From: Ruminococcus sp.
Lineage (GTDB): Bacteria; Bacillota; Clostridia; Oscillospirales; Ruminococcaceae
Direction: 5' to 3'
NCBI GenBank assembly: GCA_015066935.1
Contig: SVNK01000006.1
Location: forward strand, 1 to 64,000
DNA: 64,000 nt
Of this stretch, positions 43,506-52,578 are shown piece by piece. Position 1 is the stretch's first letter. Each line of letters starts with the position of its first letter. The notes under the pieces are model-generated. The model was not told the DNA's origin and made no database searches. It was given only the letters and a program-made list of their open reading frames with translations. The translations under genes and the position numbers were made by a program.

Positions 43506-45557
43506 ATGAAGCGAAAAATGATTGGCGCAGCGGCATCGTATATAGCGGGATTGTTTTTCGCTTCATTTTTTATGGGAGCGATACCATTCCTGATTATAGC
43601 CGCATTTGCAGCAATAATAGGTATACTCAACAAATTCAGTAAGTATGATTACATACTTATTTCAGTGAGTTTTGTTCTGGCTGTAACGGTCAGTACGTGT
43701 TACACGCATTTCAGGTATGACAATGTCACGTCATACAGCGGTAAAACGGCTGATTTTTCGGGAGAGGTCATTGAGCACAGAGAGTACAGCGCTGATAAAG
43801 CTTCTTATGTGCTCAAGGGAGAGCTTGGCGGCATGAAGAATGTCCGTGTTGTTGTATACTGTGACGACCTGAATGTCCGTTACGGAGACATAATTTCTTT
43901 CAATAACTGTGTATTCTCCGGGATTGATGGTGACTATCTGACGGACAGCATGGATTATTTCCGTTCCGAGAGGGTATTTCTCAGTATAGAGAGCTATCAG
44001 AATGCTGATATTGAGCATACAGGTACACGAAAACTGCGGAATGCAATTATTGATTACCGTGAAAGAATTGTTTCGGAATTCAGAATGACTCTCGGTGAAG
44101 ATGCAGGAGCATTTCTCTCGGGACTTGTTTTCGGTAGAAAGCAGGGGATGGACGACGAAATTCTGACATCATTCTACAGATGCGGAATCGGTCATGTGCT
44201 TGCGGTATCGGGACTTCACGTTTCAATTATTGCAATCGCACTCATGAGTCTGCTGAGATTGCTTAAAGTGAACAGATTTATCGCATTCGGACTCATGGAC
44301 GCACTTCTTATAATGCTTATTCTAATGGCAGACTCTCCTGTTTCGGCAATCCGTGCAGCGATAATGATGAATTTTGCGTATTCTGCACATTTGTTCAGGC
44401 GAAGGACCGATGCACTCAATTCGCTGTCGGCAGCACTGCTGCTTATATGTCTTGTGAATCCTTATGCAGTCTACAGCAGCGGACTGATTCTTTCGGCAGC
44501 AGGAACTTTCGGAATAAGCGTATATGCACCCTATCTTACAGGAAAGTTTCCGACAAAAGGACTGCATTGGCGTTTTGCCCGTGCATTCTGCACTATGCTT
44601 TGTACTACAGTATGCATAATGCCGTTTACGATGAAGTTTTTTGATGAGACATCGCTCATTTCTCCGCTTGTTAACGTGTTTATAGTACCCTTATGTTCTA
44701 TAGTGATGGTAATAGGAGTACTGTATGTAATAACGGGAGGACTCATTTCACTTCTTGGGATTGCAGGTGCACTTGTAGAGATTATTCTGGACGTATCGCA
44801 TAACATTTCACAGGTATGGGCGTTTTATTTTTCATCAAGAAGCGAAAAAGCCGCTGAATATGCAATCGCATTAATAGCAGTGGTCGCACTTGTACGGATT
44901 ATCTTCGTGAAACGACGCTACACAGCAGCTGCAACAGCGGCTGCATGCGCAATGGTATTCATATCATCGGCAGTAAGCGGATTCAGGTTCAATAATCAAT
45001 TCACAGTTGCAGTTCTGGGACGAAGACATAATGCGGCAGTAGTAGTATCATATCACGGAAAAACTCAGATTATAGACCTCAGCGGTCATTATAAATCGGC
45101 AGAATACGTGAAGAAATATCTTGCTGAAAACGGAATAAACACAGCTGAATTTCTTGTTCTGACGAAGAATAATCAGTCGCAGTATGCAGCGTACGAAAAA
45201 AAGCTGGAGTCTGTTGATGTTGGGAACATAGTGACGGTAGGCGATACACCTGTTATCGGAGGCGACAGTGAGGCTGTTCCCCATGATTCGGACTGGGAGC
45301 TGTATGACGATAAATTTGCAATGAATTACAGCAGCGGAGTTCTTACCGTGAATTACGGCGAGGCACATACTGCAATAATTCCTATAAAATCTGAGTTTAC
45401 CGATGGACACGAGGACGGTCTGAATGTATTTTTCGGTACAGGAATTGAAAACGAAAGCAACACCGATGATACTGTATATAAAAGCAGTATAAACGGAACG
45501 GATAATTTTGAAATCACGCTTAAGGAAAGCGGCAGATATAGAATAAGGAGGCTCTGA
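43506..45557 (+). CDS. comEC: ComEC/Rec2-family DNA uptake channel with degenerate beta-lactamase-like domain
   Basis: A 683-residue polytopic membrane protein. It has an N-terminal DUF4131-type OB region (about 30-170), then the competence core with FLSGLVFGRKQGMDD and GHVLAVSGLHVSIIA, and about ten helices. The C-terminal part (about 497-683) aligns with the metallo-beta-lactamase-like nuclease domain of ComEC, but the metal motif LTHPHADH is LTKNNQSQ (near residue 552) and the DVGQGD entry is VAVLGRRH. It may form the DNA channel without its nuclease. Its stop and the holA ATG share a base. Confidence 0.87.
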   Translation: MKRKMIGAAASYIAGLFFASFFMGAIPFLIIAAFAAIIGILNKFSKYDYILISVSFVLAVTVSTCYTHFRYDNVTSYSGKTADFSGEVIEHREYSADKASYVLKGELGGMKNVRVVVYCDDLNVRYGDIISFNNCVFSGIDGDYLTDSMDYFRSERVFLSIESYQNADIEHTGTRKLRNAIIDYRERIVSEFRMTLGEDAGAFLSGLVFGRKQGMDDEILTSFYRCGIGHVLAVSGLHVSIIAIALMSLLRLLKVNRFIAFGLMDALLIMLILMADSPVSAIRAAIMMNFAYSAHLFRRRTDALNSLSAALLLICLVNPYAVYSSGLILSAAGTFGISVYAPYLTGKFPTKGLHWRFARAFCTMLCTTVCIMPFTMKFFDETSLISPLVNVFIVPLCSIVMVIGVLYVITGGLISLLGIAGALVEIILDVSHNISQVWAFYFSSRSEKAAEYAIALIAVVALVRIIFVKRRYTAAATAAACAMVFISSAVSGFRFNNQFTVAVLGRRHNAAVVVSYHGKTQIIDLSGHYKSAEYVKKYLAENGINTAEFLVLTKNNQSQYAAYEKKLESVDVGNIVTVGDTPVIGGDSEAVPHDSDWELYDDKFAMNYSSGVLTVNYGEAHTAIIPIKSEFTDGHEDGLNVFFGTGIENESNTDDTVYKSSINGTDNFEITLKESGRYRIRRL

Positions 45558-46621
45558 TGCCACAGATTGACAGAAAAACACTTGAAGCACAGCTGAGAAA
45601 AGGCGAGCTTTCGAACTTTTACTATATATTCGGACAGGATGTAAGAGCAGTTGAGGCTTTGACTGCGAAAATCATAAAAGCTGCCGTTGGAGACAATGAG
45701 GATTTTGCACTGAATAAGCTTAGCGGAAAGAATCTGAATTTGTCGGATTTTCGTGACATGGCGGAAATGGTTCCGATGATGACTGAGTACAATTGTATTC
45801 TGGTCAACGATTTCAACTGCGAGGAGCAGCGTGAGGACGTCATAAAGCAGCTCACGGAAGTTCTGAAGGACATCCCGTCCCAGACTGTAATAGTATTCAA
45901 TGTTACCGGTTTTGAAGTCAAAACGAAGACCGACTGGAAGTCACGTAAGAATACAATTACGGATAAAAACAAGAAAATCGCTGATATAGCGGCAAAAAGC
46001 GGAGTTCTTACGGAGCTTCCGCTAAAAACTCCGGCAGAACTTGCAAAAGATATATCGGCATCGGTTTCTGCGAGAGGCAGTATGATTTCACTTGATAATG
46101 CACGTGAGCTTGCGGAGATGTGTCTGTGCGATTCGCTTGTAATAAAAAACGAGATTGATAAACTTTGTGTATATGCACAAGGGAAGGAAATCACGTCACA
46201 GATGCTTGACGAGCTTGTTCACAGAAGGAGCAGTGTAACGATTTTCAATCTTGCGGATGCAGTAGCGTCATTCAACAAGAAGGCTGCCTTCGACGCTCTT
46301 GACGAACTTATGGCTGACAAAAATAACAGAGGAGCCATTCTTGCGAATATAACAAATTCGTTTCTTGACCTGTATCGTGTGCAGTGTGCCCGTCAGAGTG
46401 GTCATACTGCGGAAGATGTGAAACAGGACTTTGCATATTTCAGCAGAGGCTTTGCAATTGAAAAGCTGTACAGGAACGGAGTACGTATCAGTCTGAAAAG
46501 ACTGAGGGAATGTATAAAGATATTGCGGGATACGGCTGTACAGTTGAATTCAACGTCTGCTGATGAAAAAATCGTGCTTGAGCAGACGGTTACAAAGATG
46601 CTCATGACCAAAAATCAGTAA
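45557..46621 (+). CDS. holA: DNA polymerase III subunit delta
   Basis: A 354-residue clamp-loader delta subunit that opens the beta clamp. It has the family start (LRKGELSNFYYIFGQD), DLRDMAEMVPMM-like clamp-binding region, and the C-terminal collar helices. The ATG overlaps the comEC stop by one base, with AAGGAGG ten bases before. comEC-holA is a conserved Firmicute pair. Confidence 0.93.
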   Translation: MPQIDRKTLEAQLRKGELSNFYYIFGQDVRAVEALTAKIIKAAVGDNEDFALNKLSGKNLNLSDFRDMAEMVPMMTEYNCILVNDFNCEEQREDVIKQLTEVLKDIPSQTVIVFNVTGFEVKTKTDWKSRKNTITDKNKKIADIAAKSGVLTELPLKTPAELAKDISASVSARGSMISLDNARELAEMCLCDSLVIKNEIDKLCVYAQGKEITSQMLDELVHRRSSVTIFNLADAVASFNKKAAFDALDELMADKNNRGAILANITNSFLDLYRVQCARQSGHTAEDVKQDFAYFSRGFAIEKLYRNGVRISLKRLRECIKILRDTAVQLNSTSADEKIVLEQTVTKMLMTKNQ

Positions 46622-46641
46622 CTTAATGAAACGGAGAAAAT

Positions 46642-47232
46642 ATGCTGAAAATTGATGAAGCAGTAATAGTTGAAGGAAAATACGACAAAATAAAGCTTTC
46701 CTCAATAATTGACACAGTGATAATAGTCACTAACGGTTTCGGAATTTTCAAGGACAGGGAAAAGCTCGAACTTATCCGTTATTATGCGGAAACCACCGGT
46801 ATAATTATCCTGACCGATTCTGACAATGCAGGACGTAAGATACGTGGGTATCTCAAAAGTGCAATCGGCGGAGGGAACATACGTAATGTGTATATTCCTG
46901 ATGTTTTCGGTAAGGAAAAACGCAAGGACAAGCCGTCAGCGGAGGGAAAACTCGGTGTTGAGGGAATTGATAAAGAGCTTATTCTCGAAGCATTTGAAAA
47001 ATCGGGGATAACAGCGTCTGTCCGTGAAAAGCCGCACGATATAACGAAGCTGACACTCTATGAGCTTGGTCTCAGCGGCGGAAATGATAGCAGCCGTATG
47101 CGTAAGCTTTTACAGAAGAGTCTGAGACTCCCGGAATGTCTTTCAGCGACGGCGCTCGTCGAAGTTCTCAACACAATGATGACGGCGGACGAGCTTGCTG
47201 AACACATGGTAAAAATAAAGGAGGAGACATAA
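46642..47232 (+). CDS. rnmV: Ribonuclease M5 (TOPRIM + DUF4093)
   Basis: RNase M5 trims 5S rRNA precursors. The 196-residue protein has a TOPRIM domain with the catalytic Glu in VEGKYDKI and the DxD in LTDSDNAG, followed by the DUF4093 domain of M5 proteins (about 105-190). It follows holA by 20 bases. Its usual partner ksgA is not here. Confidence 0.9.
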   Translation: MLKIDEAVIVEGKYDKIKLSSIIDTVIIVTNGFGIFKDREKLELIRYYAETTGIIILTDSDNAGRKIRGYLKSAIGGGNIRNVYIPDVFGKEKRKDKPSAEGKLGVEGIDKELILEAFEKSGITASVREKPHDITKLTLYELGLSGGNDSSRMRKLLQKSLRLPECLSATALVEVLNTMMTADELAEHMVKIKEET

Positions 47233-47233
47233 A

Positions 47234-48613
47234 ATGGTATATAGCAGTCTGTTGTTTATATACGGTTTTCTGCCGCTATCACTGCTTATATATTATGTTT
47301 TCCCGAAAAAGTACAGAAGTGCGGTTCTTCTTGCGGAGAGCGTGGTTTTCTGCGGAATGATCAGTCTGTGGTATCTTGCCTTCATGATGATATACGTAAT
47401 CATAAATTACGCTTCCTGCAGACTTACCGAAAAACAGAAAAATTCCGATAAACATGGAATACTGCCGTTTGTAGGTGGTGTGGCATTTGACACAGCTTCC
47501 ATATTCATTTTTCGTTTCCACATGTTTGAGAATCTGAGAGATAAGCTTGGAAGTGCTGCTGATTTCTTTCCGATAGGAATATCATTTTTTACGTTGTCGG
47601 CAATTGGAGTGCTTACCGACGTATTCAGAGGCAGAATAAAGGCTGAAAAGAGCATCGTAAACTTTGCGTTGTACATAATGATGTTCCCGAAGCTGATAAT
47701 GGGACCTGTAATAAGTTATCCGAAATTCATATGTGCTTCGGAAAAACGAAGTGAGGGACTATCTGCGATCGGAGAAGGTCTGATTGAATTTATAAAAGGA
47801 CTTGCTAAAAAAATTCTTTTTGCAGATTCACTGTACATGTTGTGGACAGCGGTAAGCAATACCGCTACAGGGGAGCTATCAGTACTTACGGCATGGCTCG
47901 GTGCGGCAGCATATGTTTTGTGTCTTTACTTTACGTTGTCATCGTTTTCTGATATGTGTGTCGGAATACTGCTTTGTTTCGGGTATAGATACCCTAAGAG
48001 CTTCAATTATCCGATGTTCAGTTCAAGAATAAGGACATTTTACTCCAGATGGCTGATACAGGTATTCAAGTCCTTCAGAAAGAGCTATCATCTTGCAGCG
48101 TCGCCATTCAGAAAGGAAAGTCTGTGCAGAAAACTAATATACGTATTTTTCTGGGCAAGTCTTGGATTCTGGTATACTTTTAATCTCAATGGATTTGTCT
48201 GGGGACTTCTCATAGGAACAGCCGTATTAATAGAAAAGCGTTTTTCCAATGCAAAGATGCTTGATATGACGGGAATAATCTACACTTTTTTTGCTGTAGT
48301 ATTATCTTCTGCGGTTCTTTTCGGCGGAGAACTTGTATATTCTTTCAGGTATATTATTGCCATGCTTGGCGGAAACGGAGTTCTTGCTGATTCGGTATCA
48401 CTATATCTGGTGAAGTCATATTTCGTACTTATACTGATATGTATGTATGCATCCACTGACCTGTTCAGGAATGTAAGAGTACGTATTAAAAAGATGAAAA
48501 TCCGATATGTATTTGAAGTCATTACACCAATAGTAATGCTTGTTTTGCTGGTTGTCTGTACATCACTGATTTCGTACAGTGGAAGTTCAGGAACAATGCT
48601 CATGATGCTTTAA
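47234..48613 (+). CDS. MBOAT-family membrane acyltransferase homolog lacking catalytic His
   Basis: A 459-residue polytopic protein starting YSSLLFIYGFLPLSLLIYY, as in AlgI/DltB-type MBOAT enzymes. Conserved structural segments remain: FFPIGISFFTLSA (111-123), FALYIMMFPKLIMGP (144-158), FSDMCVGI (238-245), YPKSFNYP (253-260). Both conserved histidines are gone: the WHIS site reads WLIQ (273-276) and the catalytic WHG site reads WYT (Tyr314, codon 48173-48175). MBOATs move acyl groups across the membrane to a surface acceptor; this one may be inactive or repurposed. It is 1 base after rnmV's stop and 12 before its DHHW partner. Confidence 0.85.
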   Translation: MVYSSLLFIYGFLPLSLLIYYVFPKKYRSAVLLAESVVFCGMISLWYLAFMMIYVIINYASCRLTEKQKNSDKHGILPFVGGVAFDTASIFIFRFHMFENLRDKLGSAADFFPIGISFFTLSAIGVLTDVFRGRIKAEKSIVNFALYIMMFPKLIMGPVISYPKFICASEKRSEGLSAIGEGLIEFIKGLAKKILFADSLYMLWTAVSNTATGELSVLTAWLGAAAYVLCLYFTLSSFSDMCVGILLCFGYRYPKSFNYPMFSSRIRTFYSRWLIQVFKSFRKSYHLAASPFRKESLCRKLIYVFFWASLGFWYTFNLNGFVWGLLIGTAVLIEKRFSNAKMLDMTGIIYTFFAVVLSSAVLFGGELVYSFRYIIAMLGGNGVLADSVSLYLVKSYFVLILICMYASTDLFRNVRVRIKKMKIRYVFEVITPIVMLVLLVVCTSLISYSGSSGTMLMML

Positions 48614-48625
48614 GAGGAGGCAGTT

Positions 48626-49738
48626 ATGTCAAAATTAAAAAACCGGATAACAGCTTTGCTTGTACTTGCATTTATGGGAATTGTTTTCTGTCTGACGCTG
48701 CGGAATGTTGTGATTGACGGCAAAGGAATCAATGGAGAGACGTCAGCGGAGAACACATTCAGAGTAAGTGAAGCTGCTGAACGTTTAAGCTCAGTGATTA
48801 CGGAAAACATTGCAGGTAAAGACATATTGACAGGAATCAATGCGAATATACGCAATGAAGTTGGAGAAGGAATTGTAAACGGTGTACTTGCATCGGGTGA
48901 CAGACTTCTTTATGTAAATGATTCGGAACGTGTAATATCGCCCGGAATAGCGAAACAGCTTAATCTTTTTGCTGAGAATTACGAAGGAGCATTGTACTTT
49001 GCGGCAATTCCAACATCTTCGGGAGTATATGGTGAAAAGCTTCCTGCGTATATTGACAAGAATTCCGAATTCAGGAGAATAAATGAGCTGTATGAAAAAC
49101 TCGGAAACAATATACGAAATATAGATGCCTGCAATATTCTGAAAACTCACATGAATAACTATATTTATTATCGCAGCGATACTAAGTGGACCGGATATGG
49201 GGCATACTGTGTATACAGAACCATTGCCCAGAAGCTTGGATTTACTCCGTCGGTCTATGATAAATATACGATAAGACATCTTAGCAGTGAATTCCGAGGC
49301 AATCTTTATACACTCACAGGCTTTGAAAAAGTCGAAGCCGATATGATAGATGCTTATGATTATTCGGGCGGAGCGAAAGTAACGTCGTGTATCGGGTATA
49401 ACAGCGACGGCTCTACATTTGAGAGTGCTCTTTATGATAAGACGCTTCTTGATTCCGATTATATGTATGACGTATATCTTGGCAGAGAAACGGAATTTCT
49501 CAGAATAAAAACCTCGGTCAGCAATGAAAGAAAGCTTCTTGTTATCAAGGACAGCTATGGCGACTGTCTTGTACCATTCCTGACACAGCACTACAGTGAG
49601 ATAGATGTAGTATCAGTTGAACTGACTGAGGACTCCATAAGGGAGCATGTAAATCCCGATAATTACGAGCAGACGCTGATTATTCTTGGAATTGAAAGTC
49701 TTTCGGACGACACTATTCTTGAAATGCTGAACAGATGA
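48626..49738 (+). CDS. DHHW/AlgX-like acyltransferase partner with lost catalytic His
   Basis: A 370-residue protein with one N-terminal membrane helix (about 8-27) and an extracellular SGNH-type domain. In the DHHW family the site is RTDHHW (AlgX/AlgJ: DxH) and a distant DSY. Here the first reads RSDTKW (Asp185, Lys187 where His is expected; codons 49178-49189), while KDSYGDCLVPFL with Ser310 is intact. Such proteins accept acyl groups from the MBOAT partner and place them on cell-surface glycans. Loss of His in both partners is striking. GAGGAGG precedes the ATG. Confidence 0.82.
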   Translation: MSKLKNRITALLVLAFMGIVFCLTLRNVVIDGKGINGETSAENTFRVSEAAERLSSVITENIAGKDILTGINANIRNEVGEGIVNGVLASGDRLLYVNDSERVISPGIAKQLNLFAENYEGALYFAAIPTSSGVYGEKLPAYIDKNSEFRRINELYEKLGNNIRNIDACNILKTHMNNYIYYRSDTKWTGYGAYCVYRTIAQKLGFTPSVYDKYTIRHLSSEFRGNLYTLTGFEKVEADMIDAYDYSGGAKVTSCIGYNSDGSTFESALYDKTLLDSDYMYDVYLGRETEFLRIKTSVSNERKLLVIKDSYGDCLVPFLTQHYSEIDVVSVELTEDSIREHVNPDNYEQTLIILGIESLSDDTILEMLNR

Positions 49739-49751
49739 AAGGTGGAATAAC

Positions 49752-50531
49752 ATGAAAGCACTTATAACAGGAGCAACTTCTGGAATCGGTATGTGTATGG
49801 CACAGCAGCTCAGCCGAATGGGATGGGAGCTTATACTGACAGGCCGCAATACCCAAAAGCTTGAGGAACTGCGTGACACGCTCGGCAGAACAGAAATAAT
49901 CACAGCAGATTTGTCAAAGAAGGAAGATGCTTTCAGGGTTTATGAATTTTCACGTGATAAGAACGTCGATATGCTTGTAAACAATGCGGGTTACGGAATA
50001 TTCGGACGATTCGAAGAAACCGACCTTGATGACGAACTTGACATGCTGGGGGTAAATATAGTATCGCTTCATATACTTATGAAATTGTTCCTGCGTGATT
50101 TCAGACGTCGTGACAGCGGAATAATTCTCAATGTAGCGTCGGTGGCAGGCTTTATGACAGGACCGCTTCTTTCGTCGTATTATGCGTCAAAGAATTATGT
50201 TCTCAGACTTTCTCTTGCAGTCTCGGAAGAGCTGAGACGTGAACGCTCAAATGTAAGGATAACAGTACTATGTCCCGGACCGGTAGAGACCAATTTCAAT
50301 AATCGTGCGGGAGTAAGTTTCAGTGCAAAGCCAATTTCTGCTGAATACGCAGCTGAATACGCACTCCGCAGGGCATTTTCGGGGAAGTTCTTTGCAATTC
50401 CGGGACTAACAGCAAAAGCAGTTGCAATTGGTCAGAGATTTGTGCCGAGTAAGATGCTCGCAGCAATCACGTATAATGTACAGAAAGCGAAAAAGATAAC
50501 GGATAATAAAGGCAGGGTTCAAAGAAAATGA
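49752..50531 (+). CDS. Short-chain dehydrogenase/reductase
   Basis: A 259-residue classical SDR: cofactor loop TGATSGIG (6-13), an Arg in the TGRNTQKL segment that favours NADP, NNAGYG, and the catalytic Ser with YYASK. The substrate is unknown; relatives include DltE-like and other ketoacyl or sugar reductases. It overlaps the next gene's ATG by 4 bases. Confidence 0.9.
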   Translation: MKALITGATSGIGMCMAQQLSRMGWELILTGRNTQKLEELRDTLGRTEIITADLSKKEDAFRVYEFSRDKNVDMLVNNAGYGIFGRFEETDLDDELDMLGVNIVSLHILMKLFLRDFRRRDSGIILNVASVAGFMTGPLLSSYYASKNYVLRLSLAVSEELRRERSNVRITVLCPGPVETNFNNRAGVSFSAKPISAEYAAEYALRRAFSGKFFAIPGLTAKAVAIGQRFVPSKMLAAITYNVQKAKKITDNKGRVQRK

Positions 50532-51067
50532 GAAGTATCAGTTATCGGGTAGCACTTGGAGGTATTGTAGCGGCATTATGTCTTGTTACGATGTTTCTTG
50601 CGGGCGTGATTCCTGCACTGTATCTTGTACTGCCGATGGCGGCAGGCATACTTATGATGATAATAGCAGTAGAGGTAAGCAAAAGCTGGGCGTTTCTGAC
50701 GTATACAGCAGTAAGTCTGCTGTCGCTTCTGATAACCTTTGACAAGGAATCGGCATTGATTTTTATAATGTTTTTCGGACATTACCCGATTCTCAGGATG
50801 TATATCGCCAGAATCCCGTTGAGACTTCTGAGGGCAGCAATCAAGACTGCGATATTCAACATCTGTATCATTGCGTATTTTTATGTTACGGTATATATAT
50901 TCGGACTGGATGCCATGCTTGAAGAATTCGGAGAATTCGGGAAATACGGTGTATGGATAATGCTCGGACTCTCAAACGTGATATTTGTTCTTTACGATAT
51001 AAACCTTGATGCAATGCATATAATTTATAAGAAAAAATTCAAGCCGCTGTTCAGAAAAAAGAGATGA
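50528..51067 (+). CDS. Integral membrane protein of unknown function
   Basis: A 179-residue protein with about five predicted helices, roughly at 9-30, 32-48, 53-70, 73-90, 103-127 and 140-158 (one may be peripheral), and a basic tail (FKPLFRKKR). The hydrophobic start and size recall S-components of ECF vitamin importers, but no family motif is clear to me. It starts inside the stop of the SDR gene (ATGA), so it is translationally coupled to it. Confidence 0.75.
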   Translation: MRSISYRVALGGIVAALCLVTMFLAGVIPALYLVLPMAAGILMMIIAVEVSKSWAFLTYTAVSLLSLLITFDKESALIFIMFFGHYPILRMYIARIPLRLLRAAIKTAIFNICIIAYFYVTVYIFGLDAMLEEFGEFGKYGVWIMLGLSNVIFVLYDINLDAMHIIYKKKFKPLFRKKR

Positions 51068-51107
51068 TAAAGCAACTCTGCGGATACACAGATTGAGGAG
51101 TGATATT

Positions 51108-51533
51108 ATGAAACTTGATGGTTTTGGATTGTTTGTAGACGATATGGCGAAAATGATTCGTTTTTACAGAGATGTGCTTGGGTTCGAAATTACCGAAGAC
51201 GAGGACACATTGAATGTATATCTTGTAAAAGACGGTACACTTTTCATGCTGTATGAACGGAAGAATTTTGAGAAAATGACAAGCAGAAAATACGAATATG
51301 TGAAAGGTTTGAACGCACATTTTGAGATAGCATTGTATGTTGACACATTTGAAGAGGTTGACGAGCAATATGCCAAAGCTATTGAAAAGGGAGCTCAGTC
51401 TGTGTTGGAACCGACTACGGAACCGTGGGGGCAGCGTACCTGCTATATTGCAGACCCGGAAGGAAATCTGATTGAAATAGGTTCATTTAATCGTCCGTTT
51501 GAAAGCAGAACAGGTTTTAACGGAGTTCAATAA
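51108..51533 (+). CDS. VOC (glyoxalase/bleomycin-resistance) family protein
   Basis: A 141-residue protein with two paired beta-alpha-beta-beta-beta motifs: MIRFYRDVLGFE in the first half and IADPEGNLIEIGSF in the second. It belongs to the vicinal-oxygen-chelate superfamily; the function is not assigned. The start is ATG 51108 after GAGGAGTG. It ends 11 bases before a bidirectional terminator. Confidence 0.88.
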   Translation: MKLDGFGLFVDDMAKMIRFYRDVLGFEITEDEDTLNVYLVKDGTLFMLYERKNFEKMTSRKYEYVKGLNAHFEIALYVDTFEEVDEQYAKAIEKGAQSVLEPTTEPWGQRTCYIADPEGNLIEIGSFNRPFESRTGFNGVQ

Positions 51534-51544
51534 CGGAGTAAATA

Positions 51545-51580
51545 AAAACGGAGAAGCGTCCTGATCTTCTCCGTTTTTTT
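51545..51580. terminator. Bidirectional terminator between convergent gene blocks
   Basis: AAAACGGAGAAG (51545-51556) pairs with CTTCTCCGTTTT (51566-51577) around a 9-base loop; T-runs lie on the right (plus) and A-runs on the left (minus), so both the plus-strand block and the minus-strand block can end here. Confidence 0.88.
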
Positions 51581-51606
51581 ATATGGTATTCAATAAAGTA
51601 TAAGAG

Positions 51607-52521
51607 TCAAATTGTCATTAAACCTGAAAAATCGAAGTCAGGGACATATTCAGCAGAAGCTGACGAGCGTTCCTGAGTGAAGCCGTTGATTCCGAGTTCA
51701 GATGCACGTTTTACAACGCTGTTGTACTCCATTTTAGTGAGACGTCGTTTAAGTTCGGGGAAATTGTCGCTGATAAAATCAAAAGGAGTATACTGATTCA
51801 TGATACTGACGAGGATATGGTCAAGCGGAAGATTCTCCGCAATCCATTCCATAATCTTGATGGAGTCATGACGATGAGAGGGGAGGACAAGGTGACGTAT
51901 TATGGTACCCTTTACAAGACCGCCGTCGCTGTTGTATACAGGTTTGCCGACCTGATTTATCATAGTGGATACAGCTTCTGATGCGTATTCGAAATAGTCG
52001 GAAGCAGACGAATAACGCATGGATATTTCGGGAGAAAAATACTTTATATCCGGCAGATATACGTCGATATAGCCGTTGAGCATATCAATTGTGGAGACTT
52101 TTTCATAACCGCCGCTGTTATAGATTACAGGGATATGAAGACGATGGCGAACTCTGTCGAGTGCAGCAATAATCTGCGGAACGAAGTGCGTAGGAGTGAC
52201 AAGTTCAATATTGTCGGCACCCTTATCCTGAAGCGAGAGGAATATATCACCGAGATTGTCCGAGGAAATTGAAATTCCGGAACCCTCATTGCTTATAACG
52301 TGGTTCTGACAGTAGACACATCTGAGGCTGCATCCTGAGAAAAACACCGTTCCCGCACCATTTTTGTAGGAGATGCATGGTTCCTCCCATTTGTGCAGAT
52401 AAGCCTTTGCAGCGTAGATTTCATCACTCATGCCACAGACTCCGATCTGACCTGAAGTACGGTCAATACGGCAATTTCTCGGACATAGCGAACAGCTTTT
52501 CATTATAGTATGTAAATCCAT
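51607..52521 (-). CDS. Radical SAM protein, PflA-like
   Basis: A 304-residue radical SAM enzyme with the cluster motif CSLRCVYC (Cys64, 68, 71) and an N-terminal Cys-rich segment (Cys10, 13, 17, 29), as in the COG1313 'putative pyruvate formate-lyase activating' group. The conserved Gly-rich region and VYLPDIKYFS suggest a glycyl-radical-activase-like fold. The substrate is unknown; no glycyl-radical enzyme is nearby. It follows the ftsH terminator with an AAAGGGAAA ribosome site. Confidence 0.87.
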   Translation of the reverse strand: MDLHTIMKSCSLCPRNCRIDRTSGQIGVCGMSDEIYAAKAYLHKWEEPCISYKNGAGTVFFSGCSLRCVYCQNHVISNEGSGISISSDNLGDIFLSLQDKGADNIELVTPTHFVPQIIAALDRVRHRLHIPVIYNSGGYEKVSTIDMLNGYIDVYLPDIKYFSPEISMRYSSASDYFEYASEAVSTMINQVGKPVYNSDGGLVKGTIIRHLVLPSHRHDSIKIMEWIAENLPLDHILVSIMNQYTPFDFISDNFPELKRRLTKMEYNSVVKRASELGINGFTQERSSASAEYVPDFDFSGLMTI

Positions 52522-52538
52522 AGTATTTCCCTTTAAGA

Positions 52539-52566
52539 AAGACCGGAGAAAAATATCTCCGGTCTT
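52539..52566 (-). terminator. Intrinsic terminator of ftsH
   Basis: On the minus strand AAGACCGGAGA pairs perfectly with TCTCCGGTCTT around a 6-base loop and runs into TTTCTT. It separates ftsH from the radical SAM gene, whose start is about 18 bases further. Confidence 0.78.
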
Positions 52567-52578
52567 AATTTTGTCATA

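Noticed and set aside
48791..49591. 266-codon minus-strand ORF over the DHHW gene
   Set aside because: Shadow frame; Ile/Tyr-rich, no ribosome site, and the plus-strand gene has family motifs.
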